Below are positions 56,869 through 64,000 of a stretch of 64,000 bases of DNA, piece after piece. This stretch comes from Actinomycetes bacterium (GTDB lineage Bacteria; Actinomycetota; Acidimicrobiia; Acidimicrobiales; RAAP-2). The translations under genes were made by a program, and so were the position numbers. The notes under the pieces were generated by a model that saw only the letters and a list, made by a program, of their open reading frames with translations, was not told where the DNA came from and ran no database searches. How positions within the stretch are numbered: the first letter of the stretch is position 1; the number at the start of each line of letters is the position of its first letter. The stretch lies in contig JAJYWF010000001.1 of assembly GCA_021791635.1 (NCBI GenBank), forward strand, positions 39,680 through 103,679, read 5' to 3'.

Positions 56869-57401
56869 CGGGAGCGACGAACGGTGATCCCCGCCCACAC
56901 CCGCCGGCGACACAACGGGCAGGTCATCCGATGGTCATAGCGCCCACGGGGCAGCCAGAAGCCGAGGGGAAACTGGAAGATGAGGAGGTCCAGAAGGCCG
57001 ATCCGGGCCTCGCCTCCGCACGACGCGCACGAGACGACGAATCGACCGCGATCATCGACGGGGCCACGGTCCGACGCGTGCTCTACGCCGTAGGCGATGG
57101 CCGGGCTACTCCAACCGTCGCCGTCGACATCGGCCGTGGGGTCCCCAGGGGATGCCGAGAACAGCGCCCGCTTTCCGTCGGCGCGACGACGGACCCCCGT
57201 TGAGCTCGACGATTGTCGCGGCGAACGGGGTGGGTCGGTCGGATGCCAGAAGAGGGCCCGTCGTCCCAGGGGATCAGGCGATTGCCGCCGCGCCGACCCC
57301 GGGGCGCCCGAAGGCGGCATCCCCGAGCAGCCTTCCGATGCACCGTGTGCATCCACGGTCGGATCGGTCCCGGAGCCGCCGGGATTCTGTTCGTCGATCA
57401 C
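56865..57401 (-). CDS. zinc-ribbon-like protein with disordered N-terminus, unknown function
   Basis: I do not recognise the family. From GTG 57401 (GGAG four bases upstream, 7 bases after parA) the 178-residue product has a low-complexity N-terminus rich in Ser, Pro, Arg and Gly up to about residue 115. It ends with CASCGGEARIGLLDLLIFQF then a Pro/Arg stretch and MTCPLCRRRVWAGITVRR. Two CxxC pairs flank a hydrophobic segment, suggesting a zinc site with a short membrane-facing helix. It is coupled to parA and to dedA by position and overlap. The reading is supported by the RBS and both overlaps, not by similarity. Confidence 0.6.
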   Translation of the reverse strand: MIDEQNPGGSGTDPTVDAHGASEGCSGMPPSGAPGSARRQSPDPLGRRALFWHPTDPPRSPRQSSSSTGVRRRADGKRALFSASPGDPTADVDGDGWSSPAIAYGVEHASDRGPVDDRGRFVVSCASCGGEARIGLLDLLIFQFPLGFWLPRGRYDHRMTCPLCRRRVWAGITVRRSR

Positions 57402-57408
57402 CGATCTC

Positions 57409-58179
57409 CTACTCGGACCCCATGACCCGGACGAGATGGCCGGCCAATTCCCTGTAAGCGGCCGCCCCCGGGCTGTTCGGAGCATGCTGAAGTATCGATC
57501 TACCGACCATCGGCGACTCGGCAAACCTCACCGACTTCGGCACTGGGGGTTGCCACACCTCCAATCCGTAGCGTTGGCCCACTCCGTCGAGAACGTGTCG
57601 GGAATGCCGGGTGCGTCCATCGAACATGGTCGCCAACACCCCGAGGACCCGCACGTCAGAGTTGGCGAACAACCTCACGTCGTCGATGGTCTCGAGCAGC
57701 TGACCCACTCCCCGGTTGCTGAGGGCTTCGCATTGGAGGGGGATCAGGACTCCGTCTGCAGCCGTCAGTCCGTTGATGGTGAGCACGCCGAGAGAGGGTG
57801 GGCAGTCGATCAGCAGCACGTCGTAGTCGGCAAGAACCGACTCCAGGGCCCGCCTCAACACGTGCTCCCGCCCGGTCTTGGTCAGGAGGTGGACTTCGGC
57901 CCCCGCGAGGTCAATGGTGGCAGGAAGAAGGGACAGCCCCTCCACATCACGCACCGGGACCACCACGTCGGACACCTTGGTTCGTCTCACGAGGACGTCG
58001 TGCAGCGACGAATCGAGCGAGTCCGGGTCAATCCCGAACGAGTACGTGAGGCAGGCCTGCGGGTCGAGGTCCACGGCCAATACTCGTTGCCCCTGCTCCG
58101 CCATGGCCACCGAGAGCGACTGCACCGTCGTGGTCTTGGCCACACCACCCTTCTGGTTCGCCACGGCCGCGACCTTCAT
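57409..58179 (-). CDS. ParA/MinD-family ATPase
   Basis: The 256-residue product has the deviant Walker A KGGVAKTTT in MKVAAVANQKGGVAKTTTVQ, Walker A' VLAVDLDPQACLTYSFGID, Walker B VLLIDCPPSLGVLTINGL and VLIPLQCEALSNRGVGQLL. This is a soluble Soj/ParA-like ATPase. No parB gene is adjacent, so it is an orphan ParA and could position a protein complex rather than DNA. I used ATG 58179 (GGAG three bases upstream); the longer open frame to 58509 is not ParA-like. It leads the parA-zinc ribbon-dedA unit. Confidence 0.9.
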   Translation of the reverse strand: MKVAAVANQKGGVAKTTTVQSLSVAMAEQGQRVLAVDLDPQACLTYSFGIDPDSLDSSLHDVLVRRTKVSDVVVPVRDVEGLSLLPATIDLAGAEVHLLTKTGREHVLRRALESVLADYDVLLIDCPPSLGVLTINGLTAADGVLIPLQCEALSNRGVGQLLETIDDVRLFANSDVRVLGVLATMFDGRTRHSRHVLDGVGQRYGLEVWQPPVPKSVRFAESPMVGRSILQHAPNSPGAAAYRELAGHLVRVMGSE

Positions 58180-58702
58180 CGACTCCGGAGTGTAGGGCGC
58201 TCCCATGGGGTCCGCCGTGGCGGATCTCGTGGATCGCCACCGCATTCCCTCAGGTCGCGTAGCTGGGGGCCCCGGGGCACTCGAAACCCACCGAACGAAC
58301 CTGCAGATAGTGGTAGCTGGCTGCTGCCGGGAGAGTTCCCAGGGTCGACCACCGACCATCCGAGCCCAACCGTGGCGCAGTGGACCGCTCCAGGCCCGAA
58401 ATGGCCGTCGGGGCCCCCTAGAGCTAGGAGACCCCGACGCTGCCTGCCACCGGTTCCACCGCACGCCCCCCTCAAGATCCGCCAGGTCTGGGAGCACTTG
58501 GCCTGTCATGAACTATGAAGTCTTCCGGCGCGCGAAGCAACAGCCTTCTTCGCGCGTCGGACCTGGGAAAAAGGGAGAGCACCAACGAACTCTGAGCGCC
58601 ACACCATCGCGTCCTCCCTGGTCAGGGCCGCATCGATGTGAGGCTTCTGCTCGGGGCCCACCAAACCCGATTCGGCGAGCACCGCTTCGATAACGTACTT
58701 GC
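58180..58702. other. 523-base region between parA and the receiver-domain gene
   Basis: The region separates two divergent genes. It contains a hairpin at 58527-58558 (core arms cgcgcgaag/cttcgcgcg, 10-base loop) and the minus-strand small reading frame described separately. Otherwise I see no RNA gene, repeat or clear promoter. Confidence 0.5.
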
Positions 58703-58715
58703 GTGCGAGTGGCAA
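58506..58715 (-). CDS. possible small protein, unknown
   Basis: From a TTG at 58715 the frame gives 69 residues with a balanced composition (ARKYVIEAVLAESGLVGPEQ, then KPHIDAALTREDAMVWRSEF), ending in a basic stretch (VRRAKKAVASRAGRLHSS). Unlike nearby shadow frames it has mixed hydrophobic and acidic residues and helical periodicity. It overlaps the divergent receiver gene start by 13 bases. It may be a real small gene or chance. Confidence 0.3.
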   Translation of the reverse strand: MPLARKYVIEAVLAESGLVGPEQKPHIDAALTREDAMVWRSEFVGALPFSQVRRAKKAVASRAGRLHSS

Positions 58716-59434
58716 TTGTCGACGACGACCTCTGGGTGAGGCACGGACGCGCGGCCGCTCTGGGCGAGCTCCACGGGTACGCCGTCGTCGAGCTGTCGCC
58801 GCGCGAAGCGATGGACTACGGGAGCTCGTGGACCAAGGTCGACGTGGCCCTGGTCGACGCCCATGACGCAACCGAACCCTTCGACCGGTTCCCCGGCGTC
58901 CGCGTGGTCGAAGCCATCAGGGCCCACGAGGCACAGAGCCCGACCCTGGTCATCGTGATCAGCGGCCACTTCGGCAACGCGTTCTTGCGCCTCAGAATGG
59001 CCGAGGCCGGTGCCGACTACTTCTACCGTCACCAGGACGTCAAGGACCTCGACCTCCTCTTGGCGGCGATCAATTCGCCCGATCCGGCCCGCCGCGTCCG
59101 GCCCCCCGAGCCGGCCGTGCTCGCCAAGCTGGGGCTTGGCCCCCGGTCCCGGCCCAATGCTGCGCTCCACTTCTTGGAGGACGAGGGTCTGGTTGATGCA
59201 TTTGACGGAAGACGCTCCCAGAAGACGCTTGCCCTTTCGCGGCGTTCGATCATGAGGGTCCGACGGGAGATGGCAAGGCTCGCCGGCCTCTCGCCGGTCA
59301 GCCCGGTCAGCGCGTCGAGACACCTCGACGTGCCCGAATGGCGAGCCGTGGTCGACTTCGTCAATCGGGCGAGGGGCATGGAGCGCCGGGGAACGAGCGG
59401 CCACACAGATCCCCTCGGACCACTGTCCGGCTGA
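58703..59434 (+). CDS. response-regulator-like protein with atypical receiver
   Basis: The 243-residue product starts MRVAIVDDDLWVRHGRAAAL, with the acidic pocket DDD (7-9), a phosphoacceptor-type Asp in VALVDAHDATEPFD, and Ser in IVISGHFG. Where the conserved Lys-Pro should be (GAxDYxxKP) it has GADYFYRHQDV, so the key lysine is replaced. The C-terminal half (TLALSRRSIMRVRREMARLA) could be a helix-turn-helix, but I do not match it to a known output domain. No kinase gene is adjacent. The GTG start at 58703 is uncertain. It may act without phosphorylation. Confidence 0.75.
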   Translation: MRVAIVDDDLWVRHGRAAALGELHGYAVVELSPREAMDYGSSWTKVDVALVDAHDATEPFDRFPGVRVVEAIRAHEAQSPTLVIVISGHFGNAFLRLRMAEAGADYFYRHQDVKDLDLLLAAINSPDPARRVRPPEPAVLAKLGLGPRSRPNAALHFLEDEGLVDAFDGRRSQKTLALSRRSIMRVRREMARLAGLSPVSPVSASRHLDVPEWRAVVDFVNRARGMERRGTSGHTDPLGPLSG

Positions 59435-59679
59435 CGGCCCGCCATCTGGCTGACGGTTCGCCGGGAGATCGTCGGCCGTTGCAGCAAGTGAGCTTCCTCG
59501 TCGTGCCGGCTCGACCACTGGACGTCGGGAACCCGACATCGGCACATCGACCGACCGCTCGGGTCCGAGGCGACTCTGGCCCGGCGTGTCGCAGCGCTGT
59601 GGCACGATGCGTGGGCAGCGACTATGACGGCCGGCCAGACGTGAAGTGGGCCCCATCAAAAGGTGAAGACCTCATTCGG

Positions 59680-59752
59680 CGCCCCCGGCAGGATTCGAAC
59701 CTGCGTGGTACGGATTAGAAGTCCGTTGCCTCATCCGCTCGGCCACGGGGGC
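59680..59752 (-). tRNA. tRNA-Arg(TCT)
   Basis: On the minus strand the acceptor GCCCCCG pairs with CGGGGGC. The anticodon stem ACGGA/TCCGT holds the loop CTTCTAA with anticodon TCT, and the T arm has GCAGG-TTCGAAT-CCTGC. Discriminator is G. CCA is not encoded (CCG follows). It reads AGA/AGG codons, rare in this GC-rich genome. Confidence 0.95.
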
Positions 59753-59880
59753 GTCCACCAAGCCTTGCACACCGACATGGGAGCTGCGCCAATGAAGCCG
59801 TTGCCAACCTCGCCATCTCCGCACCCAAGTTCGAGATCCCGCATCGGACCCCTCCGCCGTGTGGCACACTGGGCATTCTC

Positions 59881-59958
59881 GGTGGGCGTAGCTCAGCAGG
59901 TTAGAGCGCCAGGTTGTGGCCCTGGAGGCCGGGGGTTCAAGTCCCCTCGCTCACCCCA
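59881..59958 (+). tRNA. tRNA-His(GTG)
   Basis: Acceptor GTGGGCG pairs with CGCTCAC (one G-T), the anticodon stem CCAGG/CCTGG holds loop TTGTGGC (anticodon GTG) and the T arm has TTCAAGT. The base before position 1 is G (59881) and the discriminator is C (59955), the G-1:C73 identity pair of tRNA-His. CCA is encoded at 59956-59958. Confidence 0.95.
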
Positions 59959-60021
59959 ACCATCCGACGGCCGGGCGCAAGCTGGGCCGCGAGGAGCCAC
60001 CATCCGAAGAGAGCCCGATCA

Positions 60022-60843
60022 ATGACGCCTGCGAACACGAGCGAGCCGCGTGGCCACCGTGTGGTCCTGGTGACCGGTGCGTCCTCTGGGATAGGCGCGG
60101 CCACGGCCCGGCTACTGGCTCGGCGCGGTACAACCGTTGCCCTCGTTGCCCGACGCCAAGACCGGCTCGGCGAAGTACTCAAGACATGTCTCCCCCATGC
60201 TCCAAGCTCTCGGATGTGGATCGCAGACCTGTCGGACGTGGAGCGCGCTCGTCACCTGGCGGCTGAGGTCTGGGAGACGTACAACGGACTGGATGTACTG
60301 GTGAACAACGCAGGAATCCCCATGCGCAAACCAGTCACCCGAGTGACTATGGATGAAGTTCGGGCGGTCATGGAGGTCAACTATTTTACGCCGGTGGCGA
60401 TGACCCTCGAACTCGTGCCCCTCATGATGGAGCGGGGTAGCGGGACGATCGTCAACGTTTCCAGCCTCGGCGGAAGGTTGGGGATTGCGACCGAAGCGGC
60501 GTACTCGGGGTCGAAGTTCGCTCTTGCCGGCTGGAGTGAGGCAATCGCCGCCGACCTCCTCGGAACTGGCGTACAGGTGAAATTGGTGCTTCCTGGAGCC
60601 ATCGATACCGAGATCTGGGATCAACCGGGCAACGATGCTCCCGCCTACACTGGCCCGCTGGTGCCGGCATCCGAAGTTGCGGAGGGGATCCTGACGGCAA
60701 TCGACAGCGAGCTCTTCGAGCACTACGTGCCTGACATGAAGGCAGTGGTCGAGATGAAGACTGTCGACGTTGACGGGTTCTTCGCCGGGATGCGAGCGAT
60801 GGCCGCGGCATCCGAGGCCCAGAGAAAGGTCGAAGAAGCGTGA
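60022..60843 (+). CDS. short-chain dehydrogenase/reductase (SDR)
   Basis: A classical SDR of 273 residues with the Rossmann motif TGASSGIG (18-25), NNAG in LDVLVNNAGIPMRKP, and the catalytic Tyr161-Lys165 in AAYSGSKFALAG preceded by NVSSLGG. It should use NAD(P)H on an alcohol/ketone pair; the substrate is not known. I chose ATG 60022; an open frame from 59914 lies over tRNA-His and is not coding. The stop overlaps the next gene as GTGA, so the pair is co-transcribed. Confidence 0.9.
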   Translation: MTPANTSEPRGHRVVLVTGASSGIGAATARLLARRGTTVALVARRQDRLGEVLKTCLPHAPSSRMWIADLSDVERARHLAAEVWETYNGLDVLVNNAGIPMRKPVTRVTMDEVRAVMEVNYFTPVAMTLELVPLMMERGSGTIVNVSSLGGRLGIATEAAYSGSKFALAGWSEAIAADLLGTGVQVKLVLPGAIDTEIWDQPGNDAPAYTGPLVPASEVAEGILTAIDSELFEHYVPDMKAVVEMKTVDVDGFFAGMRAMAAASEAQRKVEEA

Positions 60844-62144
60844 AGGCCCTTGTGTTCGGGAGCCCCCGTGACCCCGGAGAAATCATCCCCGCGCCCGCCC
60901 ACGGCGCAACTACTCGAGCACGATCATCCGGCGACGGCGATGTAGACGAGCTGGGCGAAGTGGACGAGCTGGGCGAAGTGGACGAGCTCATCAGGTCACT
61001 TCCCTTCGGCCTCCACGAGATCGAGGACGCCCGACCGCTCCGCCCTGATTGGATCGTCACCCGCCCCATCCTCTCGGGGATCTGCGGGTCCGATTCCAAG
61101 TTGGTGCTCGGTGATTTCAACGAGGGCGACATGGACAACCCCATGTCGGCATTCTCGTCTCTTCCGCACGTCCCCGGCCACGAGGTCGTGGCCGAGGTTC
61201 TCGAGCTGGGACCCGAGGCCAAAGGTGTGGAGCCCGGTGACCGGGTCGTCATCAACCCATGGTTGACGTGTGGACCCCGCGGCATATCGCCCCCCTGCCC
61301 ACCGTGTTCGAACGGGGATCTCACCTTGTGCTGGAACTTCACTTCGGGTGCGTTTGGTCCCGGCGTCCACATCGGAGTCATCACTGATGCACCGGGAGCT
61401 TGGGCAGAACGGCTAGCGGTGCACGATTCGATGGCTTTCCGTGTTCCCACTGAGATGTCCGACACGGCCGCCGTGCTCGCCGATCCGTTCTCGGTATCGT
61501 TTCATGCCATCGTCCGAAATCCACCTCCTTCAGGAGGACGCGCCGTCGTGTACGGCGCCGGCGCCCTCGGGCTCACCAGCGTCGCCATCCTCCGGGCTCT
61601 CTACCCCGAAGTGGAAGTAGCCGTGGTCGCCCGGTTCCCCGCCCAGGCGGCGATGGCGCGGCAGTTCGGTGCCGAACTGGTTGTCGAACACGAGCCACGA
61701 GAAGAACTCGTCGAAGCACTGGCCAAATGGTCCGGGGGCGTCCTTCATGCCCCCTTGCTTGGCCTGCCCATGACCCGACCAGGTGGCATCGACGTGGTGT
61801 ACGACACCATCGGCAAAGCCGAGACTTTCGAAGTTGCGGTTCGCGTCCTCGCCGAGCGGGGTTCTCTCGTCTACACCGGAGTGGCGACTCCACAGCGCTG
61901 GGAGTGGACGCCGGTCTACTTCAAGGAGCTGAATGTGACCGGTTCCAATGCCTTTGGCATAGAAGAGCTCGACGGAGTTCGTCAGCACGCCATCGCCCAC
62001 TACCTGGATCTCGTGCAGGACGGCCGGATCGATATCACGCCGATGCTCACCCACCGCTTCGGCTTGGCGCAGTGGTGGGATGCCCTACGAGCGCTCGCCC
62101 GCCCCGATCTGAGCGGCGCGTTGAAGGTCGCCTTTCACCCTTGA
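60840..62144 (+). CDS. zinc-dependent alcohol dehydrogenase (MDR family)
   Basis: The 434-residue protein has the GroES-like domain with catalytic zinc ligands (SGICGSDSKLV, PHVPGHEVVAEVLELGPEAK), a structural Cys cluster (CGPRGISPPCPPCSNGDLTLC) and the Rossmann motif YGAGALGLTSVAILRAL. It resembles sorbitol or threonine dehydrogenase relatives. An extra acidic loop DELGEVDELGEVDEL occurs near residues 36-50, encoded by 18-base repeats at 60949-60989. It shares an operon with the SDR, suggesting oxidation of a sugar, polyol or alcohol. Confidence 0.88.
   Translation: MKALVFGSPRDPGEIIPAPAHGATTRARSSGDGDVDELGEVDELGEVDELIRSLPFGLHEIEDARPLRPDWIVTRPILSGICGSDSKLVLGDFNEGDMDNPMSAFSSLPHVPGHEVVAEVLELGPEAKGVEPGDRVVINPWLTCGPRGISPPCPPCSNGDLTLCWNFTSGAFGPGVHIGVITDAPGAWAERLAVHDSMAFRVPTEMSDTAAVLADPFSVSFHAIVRNPPPSGGRAVVYGAGALGLTSVAILRALYPEVEVAVVARFPAQAAMARQFGAELVVEHEPREELVEALAKWSGGVLHAPLLGLPMTRPGGIDVVYDTIGKAETFEVAVRVLAERGSLVYTGVATPQRWEWTPVYFKELNVTGSNAFGIEELDGVRQHAIAHYLDLVQDGRIDITPMLTHRFGLAQWWDALRALARPDLSGALKVAFHP
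60949..60989. repeat. 18-base tandem repeat in the alcohol dehydrogenase gene
   Basis: gacgagctgggcgaagtg is present twice in full and a third copy begins (gacgagct). It encodes the DELGEV loop and keeps frame. Confidence 0.85.
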
Positions 62145-62168
62145 AAGCCGTGATGCCCACGAGCCATC

Positions 62169-62287
62169 GGGGGCCGGGGGTCGGGGACCGGAGGCTGAGT
62201 GCCGGGGACCGGGGGTTGGGGACCGGAGGCTGAGTGCCGGGGGCTGAGTGCCGGGAGTCGGAGGCTGAGTGCCGGGAGTCGGGGGCC
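62169..62287. repeat. heptanucleotide tandem array, 17 units, G-rich
   Basis: The 119 bases divide exactly into 17 seven-base units of related types: gggggcc, gggggtc, ggggacc, ggaggct, gagtgcc, gggagtc. The 14-base block ggctgagtgccggg recurs four times at spacings of 35, 14 and 21 bases, all multiples of seven. It lies between the converging alcohol dehydrogenase and FGGY kinase genes. Runs of four or five G on the plus strand could form quadruplexes. No reading frame is needed to explain it. Confidence 0.92.
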
Positions 62288-62331
62288 GGCCGAAACGGGG
62301 ACCAACGCAGGCCCGGTCCGAGGTGGTCCCC

Positions 62332-63843
62332 TCAGGTTCCCGGTCCCAGATCGGTGAACATCCGGTAGCGCTTCTCGGCCGCCCGGGACCATTCCGGATC
62401 TGGGTCGATCCTCCGTCCGGTGCTCGCCCACCGACGCGCCTCATCGATCGACGGTTCGATCCCGGCCGCCACCCTGGCGAGAAAAGCTGCTCCGTATGCG
62501 GCGCCGTCGGGAACGGACACGGCGTCGACCGGCAGGCCGGTCGCATCAGCCACTCCCGCCATCCAGGGCTCGACCCGGGTACCACCCCCACTGGCTACTA
62601 CCCGACGACCTTCTATCCCGGAGCGATCGAGTATCCGTCGGATCACGAACCCGCTGGCCTCGTAGACTGCCCGTTCGATCGCTCTTGGCCCTTGGGTGAG
62701 ATCCAAGCCATGGATGCTGGCGCGCAGCATGGGGTCGTTGTACGGGGTCCGCTCTCCCCTGATGTACGGCAGCCACACCGGCACCTGACCTGGGTCCCCG
62801 TCTCGCCCGTCCGACCCGAACACCTCGTCACCACCCCCAGCGGCAGTGCCGTCCCCCGCCTGACCGACTCCTCGCACATGGGCTCCTTCTCCCCACATCC
62901 GACCAGAGCGAGGGCCAGGTCGACGCACTCCCCGAAGGAGATGCCTTGCCCAGTCGGCGAACAGGGCCCCGGCGTTGCTGGGCCCGCCCACCAGCACCCG
63001 ACCGGAATGGGTGTGGGGCACGGTGATCAAACCAGGGACCTCCACCCATTGGTCGGTCACCACCCATACGACCAGAGTTGCACCGAAGATGGCCAGGACA
63101 TCCCCGGGCTCGGTGGCTCCGGCTACCAGCTGATCGCACATGGCGTCGATGGATCCACCGGTGATCACGGCGTCCGATCCCGGAAGAGTCCCCGCTGCGG
63201 CGCCCATCGGGACCACTGCGGGCATCTGGTCGACCCGGACACCCAGGTTCCCGAGGGCTCGCCCGTCCCAGCCCTTGTGACCGCAGAGCTCACCGAACAC
63301 CATGGCTGCGGCACTGTCCAGGGCGGCCACCCCGGACAGTGCATGCGTCGCCATTCCCTGGCACGGCCAGAAGCCCGAAGCAGCCGGCGCCTGGTCCGCG
63401 GCCCACATGAGGAACCCGGTGGCATCGGGAAGCATCGGCTCCGAAGCTGGCCGCCCTTCCCTGGAGGCCGGCCCGGCTTCTCCGGCACTTGCGGGGTGCC
63501 ACGAGCTTCGGACGTCTCCGTAGAGCAGACCGGGTAGGAGGGCCCGCCCCGTGGCGTCCACTGCGGTGAGCGAAGGCACCATCGACGCCACCGCGACACC
63601 GGCGGTCTCCATTCCCTGCTCCGAGACGGCCGCCGCGATCCTCCGAAAGGCTCTTCGAGGCCCGTTCCTCCACGCCTGGTCGGCAACATGCTCGAGGCGG
63701 TCCGGCTCGGGCGTCACGATCCTGTGCGGCACCCGGACCTGTGCGATCACCCGGCCGCCGGCGTCGGCGGCGATCGCCTTCACCGACGTCGTACCGACGT
63801 CGACCCCAACAGTGACCACGGACCGGCGCCGCGCCGCCGTCAC
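62332..63843 (-). CDS. FGGY-family carbohydrate kinase
   Basis: FGGY kinases phosphorylate sugars or polyols such as xylulose, ribulose or glycerol. The 503-residue protein begins VVTVGVDVGTTSVKAIAADA, the phosphate-1 ATPase motif, and has a C-terminal FGGY_C domain with VVASGGGTRVEPWMAGVADA and VDAVSVPDGAAYGAAFLARV. WLPYIRGERTPYNDPMLRAS is typical of the xylulokinase branch. Substrate is unknown. The locus has an SDR and an MDR dehydrogenase on the opposite strand. A Gly-rich stretch (GVGQAGDGTAAGGGDEV) is a local insert. Confidence 0.87.
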   Translation of the reverse strand: MTAARRRSVVTVGVDVGTTSVKAIAADAGGRVIAQVRVPHRIVTPEPDRLEHVADQAWRNGPRRAFRRIAAAVSEQGMETAGVAVASMVPSLTAVDATGRALLPGLLYGDVRSSWHPASAGEAGPASREGRPASEPMLPDATGFLMWAADQAPAASGFWPCQGMATHALSGVAALDSAAAMVFGELCGHKGWDGRALGNLGVRVDQMPAVVPMGAAAGTLPGSDAVITGGSIDAMCDQLVAGATEPGDVLAIFGATLVVWVVTDQWVEVPGLITVPHTHSGRVLVGGPSNAGALFADWARHLLRGVRRPGPRSGRMWGEGAHVRGVGQAGDGTAAGGGDEVFGSDGRDGDPGQVPVWLPYIRGERTPYNDPMLRASIHGLDLTQGPRAIERAVYEASGFVIRRILDRSGIEGRRVVASGGGTRVEPWMAGVADATGLPVDAVSVPDGAAYGAAFLARVAAGIEPSIDEARRWASTGRRIDPDPEWSRAAEKRYRMFTDLGPGT

Positions 63844-63855
63844 CTCACCACCAAC

Positions 63856-63884
63856 CTGACATCTGTGTCATAACCGGCCATTAT
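63856..63884 (+). promoter_or_regulatory. candidate promoter of the hydroxyacid dehydrogenase gene
   Basis: CTGACA (63856-63861) and CATTAT (63879-63884) are 17 bases apart, an ideal spacer. Transcription would begin near 63891-63892, at the ATG, so the message would be leaderless. It lies in the short divergent gap with the kinase gene. Confidence 0.5.
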
Positions 63885-63891
63885 GGAGCAC

Positions 63892-64000
63892 ATGACTCCT
63901 ACCCGCCCGAAAGCACTCGTCACTGCCGCTGTACGCGGTCCCGGCCTGGAGCTTCTGGAGGATCTGGCCGACCTGGTCCTCGACTCATGGCTCGACCAGC
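63892..64000 (+). CDS. probable D-2-hydroxyacid dehydrogenase (5' end only)
   Basis: The first 36 codons are visible and the window then ends. The N-terminus MTPTRPKALVTAAVRGPGLE, followed by LLEDLADLVLDSW, resembles the start of phosphoglycerate dehydrogenase-type D-2-hydroxyacid dehydrogenases, which often open with KALVT... and a first strand-helix. The NAD-binding region is outside the window, so the call is low-certainty. ATG 63883 is an alternative start. The gene is divergent from the FGGY kinase. Confidence 0.5.
   Translation, partial: MTPTRPKALVTAAVRGPGLELLEDLADLVLDSWLDQ

Noticed and set aside
62169..62287. Heptamer array considered as a CRISPR or attachment site
   Set aside because: There are no unique spacers, no integrase gene beside it and no flanking direct repeats.

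Overview
The window is GC-rich bacterial chromosome, densely packed and with most genes on the minus strand. Many neighbours share 4-base ATGA/GTGA stop-start overlaps, and GTG starts are frequent. Gene content points to Actinomycetota: an MtrA-MtrB-LpqB-like cassette, a type 3 (no editing insert) prolyl-tRNA synthetase, RNase E/G-rplU-rpmA followed by obgE-proB-proA, and a DUF5679 zinc-ribbon protein. The tandem YW-x-VASDGGIFSFG surface repeats suggest the class Acidimicrobiia. That class assignment is inference; no rRNA gene is present to confirm it.

Region 1 (1-18.5 kb, all minus) is a translation, lipid and isoprenoid superlocus. In transcription order it runs xerC, rpsB-tsf-pyrH-frr-cdsA-dxr-rseP-ispG-proS, a strong intrinsic terminator, then rimP-nusA-ylxR-infB-rbfA-truB, with truB cut by the left edge. 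Region 2 (18.7-23.4 kb, plus) holds a Tat-type oligopeptide-binding lipoprotein and an MtrA/MtrB two-component pair with a short GerMN lipoprotein. Region 3 (23.4-45.7 kb) is again mostly minus. It contains nadD-(membrane protein)-rsfS, a plus-strand secreted repeat protein with a lysozyme-like domain, obgE-proB-proA-moxR-VWA-histidine phosphatase, a copper amine oxidase sitting between rpmA and obgE, rng-rplU-rpmA, a radical-SAM pair, mreBCD, ndk and folC.

Region 4 (45.7-55 kb) has clpX, clpP and tig, then two c-di-GMP GGDEF-EAL proteins flanking a DUF5679 gene and tRNA-Pro. Region 5 (55-64 kb) is more accessory. It has a metallo-beta-lactamase-fold hydrolase, a ParA-(zinc ribbon)-DedA operon, an atypical receiver-domain regulator, tRNA-Arg and tRNA-His, and a probable polyol or sugar locus (SDR, zinc alcohol dehydrogenase, FGGY kinase, start of a 2-hydroxyacid dehydrogenase).

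A recurring feature is short in-phase tandem DNA repeats in the low-complexity tails of core proteins (infB, rpsB, ispG, nusA, an EAL protein, an alcohol dehydrogenase). There are also two intergenic G-rich tandem arrays, one of them a 7-base array of 17 units. The less expected items are the ylxR frame with no canonical start codon, the amine oxidase inside the rplU-rpmA-obgE neighbourhood, the minimal LpqB, the ParA/zinc-ribbon/DedA operon and the heptamer array.
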